Shown here piece by piece: positions 51,298-60,630 of a stretch of 64,000 nt of DNA; the first letter of the stretch is position 1; every line of letters starts with the position of its first letter. The position numbers and the translations under genes were made by a program. Source of the DNA: Nitzschia sp. pyKryTriq1 (taxonomy: Eukaryota > Bacillariophyta > Bacillariophyceae > Bacillariales > Bacillariaceae); assembly GCA_956465555.1 (NCBI GenBank), contig OY101116.1, forward strand, positions 3,534,001 to 3,598,000, written 5' to 3'. The notes under the pieces were generated by a model. The model was not told the origin of the DNA. It made no database searches and saw nothing but the letters and a program-made list of their open reading frames with translations.

Positions 51298-54200
51298 CTA
51301 CTCGTCTTGGAGTCCTTGGATCCACACCTTGCGTTCGTCGTCGCAGAAGACCACTTCCACACGCGTGTCAGCCTTCCAACCTCGTTCCATGGCACTTCGC
51401 ACCAATTGTGGATTAGCAAACGAAGGGACAAACTCTCCATTCACCGACTCTATGGACAAATTGATCGTCCCGGTCTCCTTGTCGGCAAAGGTGTTGGTCA
51501 AAGCCTGGAAGGGACCTGGCACGGCTTCCAGGTCCTTGACAACAATGTCCCAGTAACCTTTCGTATCCAATACCAAACCGAGTTGGTCGTACGCTTCCGC
51601 CGAGACGCATATCGTTTCGGAATTGTCCATGGCAATCTCCTCCTCCTTGTTGCCACCACCACCACCAAACCACCCACGACTTTCGGTGCTTTGTTTAAGT
51701 GGCCTGGCAAACGTCAAACCGATCGGGTAATTTGTCTGGGACTTGAGCATCCCCAAGACTTCCTCTAAGGATACGCCGCTGGGTTCGCCCATCCATCGGG
51801 AGCCCGCTCCAACTGCAACACCGTTGATGAAGACCAAGTAGTCACCAAGAAGGACGCCACTTTTCTCACTAACGCCATCCACTTCTTTGAAACCAGTCAC
51901 AACCACTCGTTTCGACTCGACCCCGTCAATTTGTCGCACCTCCATTTCGAACTCATTGGGTCCCCCAATGGCTGTCGGAAGACCCGGGGATTGTTCAAAA
52001 ACGGCTCGATATAGATAAGGATCCGAGAAGGTGAGGGTAAGGGGCCTCTTGCTGCCCTCGGCTTCGAGTGCTTTGAGAGCTTGAATCCGGCCACTTCCAT
52101 CAGCACCCAGGACGAGCTTCCCATTTACATGGGTCAATAGGTCACCAATGCCGATGCTTTCATTTCGCTCTGCTGCGAGGACAATGCCCCCTTCGCCTTC
52201 GAGAAATTTTCGCACCACCAACCCATAATTGTCTTCCGAATTGGCAAATTCGATGCCGAGATCTGTGGGATCGACAAATGTCACTTTGCGCGTCTCAAAG
52301 GCACGCTTACCCGTGGGTGTGCTGGGTACCTTTGGTTTCTGTGTCCCGTCGCTCTCTTCGACGAATTTTCGGATACGTTCCGCATCTTCAGTGTCGGCGA
52401 GCTCAAATTGAATCGTCTTGGGTCGTCCAGGGTCTCTCAGAGCATCAAACAAATCGTCGTCGGTTTGATACCGCACTCCATTAACAGCCACAATGGTGGC
52501 ACCTTTGAAGCCCTCAGGGTCTAAATTCCTTCCTTCACAGACAGTCCTGGCTTGACTTCCACGGGGAAAGTCGACAACCTTCAGCTGACCACTCTCGTCG
52601 TTCAACAACAGATTCATTCCCAAAGGAAGCCGTTCTCGCCAAACAAGCTCGATAAGATTGCTTTTCTCCACAGGCTTGGCCGCCACAATATCCTCCAGCC
52701 CGGCCTCCTCCAAGTCTTTCATCTCCAATTTGGCTGTGCGCAAGAGCACGTCCCAGAATGGACTCAGCCCTTCATTTAATTTCGAAAGGATCCAACCACT
52801 CTTGTCTGACAAGATTCTCAAAATGGTTCGAACGACGTAGTCTCGTAGCAAGCCTTTGAACATTGAAGCAGCCTTGTTGACCACCCACGCAAGACGACTT
52901 CCGCCCTGCATAGTAAATTCCACAGATCCAATAGCACAGCTCCGGTCGTGCAACGCCAAGACTGGAACCCAATCTGAAGGGTCTAATTCTCCACCTTTGG
53001 GTTTGACGCCATCTTTCGGCCGCCTTCGTAGTTCAAAGACCAGCCGTATCGATCCATCCGACATTTTGACGTCAAACTTTCCATCGCCCTTCAAATAAGG
53101 CATGTATGTTTGCTCGAAGCCCCAGGCAGCATCGTTGAAGACGGCGGAGATTTCACGAACATCGATGATCAAGAGCTCAGTCGCCTTGATCACTACATTG
53201 GCGTCGACAGTCGTGTTTAGGTCCATCGTACTGGACTCCATGCTCACAGAGCTATCGGCCCGTTCGAATGGCAATGCATCCTCAAAGATATCCGATTGAG
53301 ACCCACTCTCGCTGCTCACTTCAGTGATTTCTACTGAACTACGAGTAGCCTTCTTGGTAGCTCGCATCCCAGCAATCTGAACAAGAATATTCTCTTTCTT
53401 GACCTTGAAGCCTTCCATCGATAAGTTAGAAATGTGATAGACCAAACCATCCTTAACTCCATCAAAGGGCGGAATTGGCATGGACGGCAATATTCGAAGA
53501 ATGAAATCCAAGGCTGTATCCGTTGCATCTGAAAGGAGTTTCGCCCGGGCTTTCTCGTCAGAAATGGCGTTCCCAGCATTGTCCTGTAGAAACGGGTCCA
53601 CGATTAGGCGACTACATGCCGAAGAGGAGCGGCAAGAAAGGTACTCGCACTTACCAGCAGTTCATTGACATTCAACTTTTCAACACCCTCCATGATTTTG
53701 TCTTTAGTGAACCCTGCCTTGTGGGCGATTTGCATGACATCATCCACGACTTTGTTTCCCGACACGCCTTCGATGGCATCCAGAACTTGTTCACCCTGTT
53801 TCATAAGATTCTCTCCAGCTGCCACAACACTGTCATCGTTGAGAATGTTGACGACATCATCGAGAACCGCCTGCAGAGTAAGCTCCCCGGAAACAATTTT
53901 TCGCACATGCTTTAGTACATCAATCATAGTCTGATCTGACACGGATTCTTCCGCAGCGTCGAGTTGCTTCTCGATTTCTTTCGCTGCTCTCTTGGCAATC
54001 GGTTCAAAGAGCTTGGCCGTTCCTCCTTCACCTCGAGCGACTGCTGCAATATCCTGGGGAGAAAGGTCGTCTCCAAACTGTGACTCGAGATCGCACATCA
54101 CTTGTTCCACCTTGAGCAAAGCGATATCCCGGTATTCGCTTCGGCGGGCCAACACAGAGATCAATGTTTCATTGGTATCCTTTGTGACAGAGGTTGCGCG

Positions 54201-55988
54201 ACTTTGCAAGGTAGTCAGCATATTCTTCATTTGATCCCCCTTTTCACCTGATCCTTTCATGGTCGTCAAAGCTCCTGCAATAATTCCATCCAAACCTCCC
54301 AAAGATTCGCTCCTCACTTCAATAGCCTGCACGAGCCGATCGCGGACCTTCTCACCAAGTTCAATGGACTTGAGCCTTGCAACGGCGGCATCTCCTTCAG
54401 TGAACGCTTTTGTAAATTTGGAGCCAATCTCACCAGCCCAATTCAATTGATCCTTCGAAAACAAATTTGCAGCTCGTGCCTGAATTCGACTCGCGCCCTC
54501 CAAAAACAAACTCGCCGATTTTGTAGCCATCAGTCGCCCTGTCGCCTCTTGCCATTCGGCCGTTTGTTCCGTCATTGTCTCTAGGAGAGATGCCAAATGG
54601 CGATCCGACTTGGCCGCTTGCGTCAAGGAATCGAACATGGTATGAAAATTTTCTCCCAGCGTATCTCGGATTGCCCCCAAGTCTTTTGGATCCACTTTCG
54701 TCTGATTCAATAATTTTTGCATGGATTCCAACGCCAATTGTCGAGATTTCAAAATTGTTTGACTGTAGGAGGAGGTTGAAGTAACCGCACCAGTTTCAGT
54801 TGCTCCATTGATTGTCTTGGACGTGAGAGTGAGCGTATCATTGTCATTGGCCACCCGAATTCCAGTCTGGAGTAGCGCTTGTTCCGTTGCTTTCGGAATA
54901 TCAGTTTGTACCAACTGCTCCAGCCGCTTCTTGCCTTTTTCCAATAAGACAGTCAGATCTTCATTTTTGATCATGCTGAGTAACTGTTGGATTTCTTCTT
55001 CATTGACCACCTTTTTCACTTGCGTCGTAATTGCCTCTTCATCGCCCGCTTTGGACATGACTTGTTCTGCCGCCGAGGATAACTTGGATCCATGTTGCTT
55101 CATTGCCCTGCTGGCTTCTTCCACGAGTTTGGCTTGGGAAGTCTGTGCCTGTCCCAACACTTTGGTCACTTTATCACTCTGCAAAAATCCCGTCGTTACG
55201 GCGGCCGTCTGATCTCCCCGTTTCATGAGCTCACACAGCAGAGGGTAGAATTTGGCACTTGGGGCTGGGGCCAATGCACTGACGGGGACGACTTCACCTT
55301 CCTCGGAAGCAGCGGCGATCGTCCCACCGACAATGATCTCTCCTTCATTATTACCACTACTACTACTATTATTATTGTGGGAAAGCATTTGTCCAGTCAG
55401 TGATGTGCGTGACAAGAGTTTGTTTTCCGCTGAAGATTCGGCACTCGTATCTTTGCTTGCATCTACCGCACTATTAGTAGTAGTCATAGGAGCAGGAGCC
55501 ACCAAAGGAGTAATTCGGTAGGATTTTTGAGACGCATAGTAAGCCAGGACCATATATCGTTGACTTTTATCATTGATTTTGGTCGTAATCATTCCAGGCG
55601 CCACGGGAAGTTTGTTGAGAATCTATAAAATCATAATATCAAAATAATAAAACGTCCGGCCGGCAGACAATAAGTTGGTTCGGAGGTGAGAAGCCAATAT
55701 TTCTTTTCATTCAAAATACAAACAAATGATGATGATGATGATACGACGTACCGCGTTTGGTTGCAAACGAGCCTCCGAGGAGGATCCAATAGACTTTCCA
55801 GGCACGCGCCACAGCAGGACCCGGTAAAAGGTGCGCTGTGGTTCTTCCGCACTGCTGCCGCTGCCGCTGCTGCTGCCGCTGCTACCAGCCGAAGAATCCG
55901 TCGGACACTGCGTTATAACACCTGCACCATAGGTGGTCTCCACAACATCACCCGGCGCATATTGTTGTTGTTGTTGTTGCTCCTCCAT
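51298..55988 (-). CDS. Large TULIP-like and PDZ-like protein, 1496 aa (three exons)
   Basis: Exons 55752-55988, 53655-55622 and 51298-53583, all phase 0. Residues 1-79 form a small module (YAPGDVVETTYGAGVITQ ... FYRVLLWRVPG) of a kind repeated in diatom proteins. Residues about 140-735 are long amphipathic helices with no known domain. About residues 760-1020 alternate strands and amphipathic segments (LVYHISNLSMEGFKVKKENILVQ, KATELLIIDVREISAVF, SGWILSKLNEGLSPFWDVLL), resembling TULIP/BPI-type lipid-binding folds or fungal Ham1-like proteins. Two or three PDZ-like units follow (LGIEFANSEDNYGLVVRKFL, GDLLTHVNGKLV; SGVLLGDYLVFINGVAV). There is no signal peptide. A lipid-transfer or membrane-contact scaffold is my inference. 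One gene rather than two because the 71-nt gap has perfect GTAAGT...ACAG ends. Confidence 0.75.
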
Positions 55989-56742
55989 CTTTCGGGTATA
56001 TTTGAGTAGTACGACTTGACGAAAGGTATGTACTACTTCGTACGGGTAGTCGCCGTCACTCCTTTCACAATATCCAATTCAGCAAATCCCTCTCTTTGAC
56101 TTTGATTTCCAAACAAGATTGCCAGGGTGGAGGAGTGGAGAAGAAGATTGCTCCTTTCTTTCAGTAGTAGGTAGTACTGGTAGTGGACGACGACGAAGTT
56201 CCCACAATAAAATAATGCTCGCCTTTTGCAATGCTCTGTCTGCGAGCAGAGAAAAGGCCAACAACAATAAATAACACAGCTCACAGCTCACCGCCATCCG
56301 TCCATCCACCCCACCGGCGGCTCGACATCGTACAGTATATTCTACTACAATTTGCTAAACAAATGAAATGTTCGAGAAATTTAGCTGCAGAGAGCGCCTC
56401 CCTGCACCGTAGTGTGTGGTTATCTGATGCACCCCTCGCGTGCAGATCGGCAATCGCAAAAATCAATTGTTTAGCAAATTGTAGTACTGTAACGGCGGGG
56501 GATTGGATGATGAGATGGGATGATTCGCCCCCATTCTTGGAGGAGAAGCATTTTTGGGGATCAAAAATTGGTGTCAAAAAATGGTCCCCCTTTGGTCTGC
56601 GTCATCAGTCATCATCATCTTGTCTCGCGGACCTTCGATGATTTTTTTGCTGCCAACGACCAATGACCCGCGATGCAGATATTTTTTCGCACTAGACTAC
56701 TGGCTGTCTATCCAGCTATTCTCTATCATAAAAACAACAACC
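55989..56742. other. Divergent intergenic region with a MITE-like inverted repeat
   Basis: 754 bp between the TULIP-like and TSEN34-like genes. It contains the inverted-repeat element at 56331-56491. The rest shows no gene. An in-frame extension of TSEN34 back to 56554 is open but not family-like. Confidence 0.6.
56331..56491. mobile_element. MITE-like element or large stem-loop with 20-bp perfect inverted repeats
   Basis: TACTACAATTTGCTAAACAA at 56343-56362 is the exact reverse complement of 56467-56486, with 104 bp between. The pairing extends imperfectly outward: TACAGTA at 56331 pairs with TACTGTA at 56485. No coding capacity. The form suggests a miniature inverted-repeat transposable element, but no clear target-site duplication is visible beyond TA. 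Confidence 0.55.
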
Positions 56743-58272
56743 ATGACAACAACAACAACCACCAATGAGGAGTCGTCGTCGTCGCCGTCGTCCTCCTCTC
56801 TTGTTACCAACACGGCAATAGTCATTTGTACTGCACCCCTGGTACACAAGCTCGCTCAGGCTCGGATTCCGCCCAACTACATTGGCACTCGAAGGATCGC
56901 GGTCAGCCGAGGACCCCTACGATCGAAGAATGGTATGACTATTAGCCAAACAACAACAACAACAACAACAACAACAGTAATCGAGGGAGGAGATGCCACA
57001 AATACTGCTCCTCTTCCTCCTCCTCCAAAGCAGTCGTCAGTAGTCTTCAAAGTGACGGATCCCGATGGGACGGAGCGACGCATGACGCGGCAAGAGAAAA
57101 AGGCATTGCGACAGAAAATCGCACGGGAAAAGAAACGGGCCAGACTGGCAACAAAAGAGGAAGAACAAGAACAAGAACAGAATAATATTTTTAAAAAGCA
57201 AAAGCTGGAAACAGCGGATGATGATGATGATGATGATGATGATTTCAATGACGATGAAAACAATATGCAAGAATCGAAGACCCCATCATCTTCCAGCACT
57301 CAGCCAAAATATCATCAGCTGTCTGTCAACCCGACGGCGATGGAACAAGAATTAGCCGAATTTCGTGGCGACCGAAGAGAAGGACTACCACCCGTGATGT
57401 TGTCACCTCCCATGGCTCTATGTGCCTCAAATAATAATATCTTACCACCTTTGTCCAACGAAGCATCCCAACGACATGCTCGCAGCAAAAGTAATCATAC
57501 GCATCGAATTCAATACGACCAAGTTTTGTCCGAGCAATGGGCGCGACGACTCAAGGACAGCATGATTCCCGCCGAAACGGTACGACAGGGCGAAGATATG
57601 AGGCCCATGGCGTATCAACTCACTCCGGAAGCTTGGACTCGAATGCGACCCGAGGTACATCTGGAGGAGAAAATGGACACCAAGATTGACTCGTCCATAT
57701 TTTTTGAAAGCGCCACGAGGAGGGATGCAACGCCACTAACGAACCCTATCAAAGATGATTCCATGGAAACACCTTCCAAGGATTGGCTGGCAACAGTTTG
57801 CCGTCCCCCAAGCCGATTGGATGTTGCCGTTGCAGTGATATTTGACTTTCTTTATCAAAAGACCCCTCTTCACGTTTCGTGTGGGGCCAAATTTGGTTCA
57901 GACTTTTTGGTCTATGATGGACCTCGCAGCGAACGCCATGCCTTTGCTGGGATGCGAGTACTCCTGCCATCGGAAAAGGAGAATATGAAGCAATTATTGC
58001 CTCTTCCCTCCGCCTATGACATGGCGGGATATGTCCGATGTCTCAATACGGCGGGGAAATTGGCCTTGTTGGCGACGGTCATTGAAGAGGAACCGCTGGA
58101 AGCTACGACGAATAACAACGAAGACGGAGCATCTTCTTCCCCATCGACCTTGTATCGAGTCGCTATTGTTGATGTGGCATTGGAAAAGATCCTTAGTGCT
58201 CCAACCCACCAGAGGCACGCTCGTACCGAGAAGCGAAGAGATATCGCTCGCAATCTAGCCAAACGAAAGTAA
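56743..58272 (+). CDS. TSEN34: tRNA-splicing endonuclease subunit SEN34-like
   Basis: Catalytic subunit that cuts the 3' splice site of intron-containing pre-tRNA. Intronless, 509 aa. The C-terminal nuclease domain shows DVAVAVIFDFLYQKTPLHVSCG, then KFGSDFLVYDGPRSERHAF and, after a short loop, CLNTAGKLALLATV, which place the catalytic Tyr (LVYD), His (RHAF) and Lys (AGKL) as in Sen34. The N-terminal part has the SEN34-like start region (IVICTAPLVHKLAQARIPPNYIGTRR). Between them lies a long disordered, Lys/Glu/Asp-rich linker with GAT repeats encoding poly-Asp. I chose the ATG at 56743 (MTTTTTTNEE); the frame is open to an earlier ATG at 56554, but that extension is not family-like. Confidence 0.87.
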   Translation: MTTTTTTNEESSSSPSSSSLVTNTAIVICTAPLVHKLAQARIPPNYIGTRRIAVSRGPLRSKNGMTISQTTTTTTTTTVIEGGDATNTAPLPPPPKQSSVVFKVTDPDGTERRMTRQEKKALRQKIAREKKRARLATKEEEQEQEQNNIFKKQKLETADDDDDDDDDFNDDENNMQESKTPSSSSTQPKYHQLSVNPTAMEQELAEFRGDRREGLPPVMLSPPMALCASNNNILPPLSNEASQRHARSKSNHTHRIQYDQVLSEQWARRLKDSMIPAETVRQGEDMRPMAYQLTPEAWTRMRPEVHLEEKMDTKIDSSIFFESATRRDATPLTNPIKDDSMETPSKDWLATVCRPPSRLDVAVAVIFDFLYQKTPLHVSCGAKFGSDFLVYDGPRSERHAFAGMRVLLPSEKENMKQLLPLPSAYDMAGYVRCLNTAGKLALLATVIEEEPLEATTNNNEDGASSSPSTLYRVAIVDVALEKILSAPTHQRHARTEKRRDIARNLAKRK

Positions 58273-58365
58273 AATTTCTTTTAACACTCTACTACCTTCT
58301 TCAATTGCAAGTCCTGAGTTACGTCTTCTCTAAAAAATGATAGCGAGTCTATGCAACTTATATTG

Positions 58366-59928
58366 TTATTGTTGAGCGTTTCGCTCGGCATCCGGAATGA
58401 AATCGTCGGGAGTGCATTGCCACACTTGACGACCAGCAGATTCTTGAATGGGGCGGGCCACGCTGCCATTGAAATGTGTACTGGTAGATCGGCAATACTC
58501 ATCTTTATGGGTGAAGAGAATCAATTTCATTTGATCCAATTGTTCGGGAGAAATGATCATGGGAGTATCCATAACAAACCAACTCACAATTTCAGAACAT
58601 GGCGGTTCCGTAAGGGAGCCGTCGTAGCCATAAAACCAAAAAGAACGCATCAGGTCGGGGTGGTGTGGATACCAAATTTCGGATAGTTTGCGGTCGTGCT
58701 CATGGCCCTGTTCCAAGAATTCTGGATCGTCCAGCATTGTCGAATAATCTGCCCAGCTCTCGTAGTCTTCCGCGAACAGTTGTTCGGTGGCCTCGTCCCC
58801 CATGATGCTCTTGTGAAAGTCTGACACCAATTGTCGATTGTTTCGAATTTTGCTGGCGCATTCCGCTCTATGTAAATCATACTCATGCTGAAAGGCATCG
58901 ATAGCTTCTTGTAGATAGGCATTGTATCCATTTTCCTGCACACGAATCAGAACGGAGATCGCAGGAAGACGCTGCCGACCCGGATGGAGATGAAAGATCT
59001 GCATTTCGGCATCAAAGACTTCCCCATAGATTCGATGTTCTGAAGGAATTTTGAAATCCACATGCATCATATCGGAAAATCCACCCCAGCCATTGGGAAA
59101 ATCCGCATGCGGTGGATCGGGTTCCGCGCAGAGACTGTCCAAGATATCCGAACACGGACGACGTGGCCACACTAAACGAAGTTTATTGCCTTCAATGCGC
59201 TTCTCGACTGCCGAACCAGAAACTCGAAAATCTCCAGGCAGAGTTCGGATCTGGTGATGCTCCACACAAGCCACACCCGACAAGCGAATATCGATAGGGC
59301 TCTGCATACCCACGTTGCCACATTGGTTGTCGTTGAAATCATGATCGCCGAGAGCTCCACGCCATGTGCCCCAGCCATTGTTCGTGAATTCTTTGTAATA
59401 AAAGTTGTTTGGAGTTTGTGTGAACTTCCAAGCGTTATTTTGATATTGAATGGCAAACCCGCTCTCACCCCGAATCATGGCCGGATATCCTGGGCCATAG
59501 AGCGAGGAATCTTGAAGATCATAATTGAAGTATCCACGGGGTGGATCCAAGGGAATGGGACTCTGGGGAAATCGTTCGCTATCCGGCAAGTTCATCGCCG
59601 GAGACCCTGCTGGCGTATAGTCTTGCATATTGTCGCCGTCGAGGTCAGGATCAAAGGGTATACGAGTAGGTGTGTTGTTGGGAGATTTAGCGTTGCCAGT
59701 GCTGGGCTCTGCAGCACTTGTTGGAGCTCTAGTAGGTTGCGACGCATACCAAATGAAAGGATCAATCTCAAGATGCTGAGCATTGGCATGGAACTCTTGG
59801 TAAGAAGGATGTACTAGGTCAATGTTTTGCCAATTCCTGGCAGAAGTCCGCACTGGGATGAGACATAGGAGGGCGACACACCCCAACATCGAGGTGTGGT
59901 GGGAAGACTTCTGACGGTATAATATCAT
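58366..59928 (-). CDS. Alpha-carbonic-anhydrase-fold protein lacking zinc ligands
   Basis: Intronless 520-aa secreted protein. A signal peptide (about residues 14-30; the Met at residue 14 is an alternative start) is followed by a 100-residue Pro/Thr/Asp-rich linker and an alpha-CA domain. Conserved blocks are GNVGMQSPIDI, SEHRIYGEVFDAEM and GSLTEPPCSEIVSWFV. Aligned by eye to human CA II, the first zinc His is kept (H289) but the second is Asp (D291, in MHVDF) and the third is Gln (Q310, in AEMQIFHLH). Hydratase activity is therefore doubtful, as in animal CA-related proteins. Neighbouring H313 and H315 might bind metal in another geometry. A 100-residue helical insertion precedes the GSLTEPPC block. 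Fold is secure, loss of activity is inferred. Confidence 0.88.
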   Translation of the reverse strand: MILYRQKSSHHTSMLGCVALLCLIPVRTSARNWQNIDLVHPSYQEFHANAQHLEIDPFIWYASQPTRAPTSAAEPSTGNAKSPNNTPTRIPFDPDLDGDNMQDYTPAGSPAMNLPDSERFPQSPIPLDPPRGYFNYDLQDSSLYGPGYPAMIRGESGFAIQYQNNAWKFTQTPNNFYYKEFTNNGWGTWRGALGDHDFNDNQCGNVGMQSPIDIRLSGVACVEHHQIRTLPGDFRVSGSAVEKRIEGNKLRLVWPRRPCSDILDSLCAEPDPPHADFPNGWGGFSDMMHVDFKIPSEHRIYGEVFDAEMQIFHLHPGRQRLPAISVLIRVQENGYNAYLQEAIDAFQHEYDLHRAECASKIRNNRQLVSDFHKSIMGDEATEQLFAEDYESWADYSTMLDDPEFLEQGHEHDRKLSEIWYPHHPDLMRSFWFYGYDGSLTEPPCSEIVSWFVMDTPMIISPEQLDQMKLILFTHKDEYCRSTSTHFNGSVARPIQESAGRQVWQCTPDDFIPDAERNAQQ

Positions 59929-60630
59929 GGTGGTAGTAGTGCTTGGACGAGGAAATGAATAATGTCATCGTTGCTTGACGACGACTCCTCATCCAAGGCT
60001 CGGATGGAGGCATCATCCTTGTTTCTTTCGCCTATTTCGGCGAGGAGGCAGAAACTATCCGGTAGGTGTGGAGTGTGGAGTCAGTCTTGCCAAGCAACCT
60101 CAACCTTGCAAAAAGTGAGACGCCATCGATCCCTTTGATTGGAAAATCTCTTTCCAACGCCTCTTGGGTCTGGGGCCAAAAACTCAAATCACGGGTTCAG
60201 TCACGGATGTTTAGAATTATTTCGCAATCCTCAACCTAATATGTATAGCTAAATATTTCCTTTACATAAACAGATTTGAATAAATTAGGTAAGGTCATTC
60301 CTCTAAATCGATAGCCCTTCATCATGTGGTTCGAATGCTTTCTAGAGGATTCGGATCGTTCAACGGATACCGTACTGTACCGGTACGGTGGGAAGCCCTT
60401 TCCCGCCAATACTACACGTACCGGCAGTTTATGCACGGTCACAACAAGATGCGCCGAGATAGAGGAGATGCTACAAGAGTGACGATAACAAGATTGGCAA
60501 CAGCAACTAACAATTACCATACCTTCCGTTTGTAGCGTGGACACGTTGGTACGATCGATACCCACTTTCAGAGCCAGAGGAAAATTCATTTGTTGTATTC
60601 GCTGGGAAGAGAATCAATCGTAGTTGAACC
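59929..60630. other. Divergent intergenic region between the CA-fold and PH-like genes
   Basis: 702 bp. It contains TACCGTACTGTACCGGTACGG at 60369-60389 and CACGTACCGGCAG near 60416, a small GTAC patch. No gene is supported. Confidence 0.6.

Noticed and set aside
51298-55604. Two separate genes at 51298-53601 and 53604-55604
   Set aside because: A 71-nt gap with GTAAGT donor and CTACAG acceptor joins them in phase 0, and the 5' piece has no other stop context; one gene is more economical.
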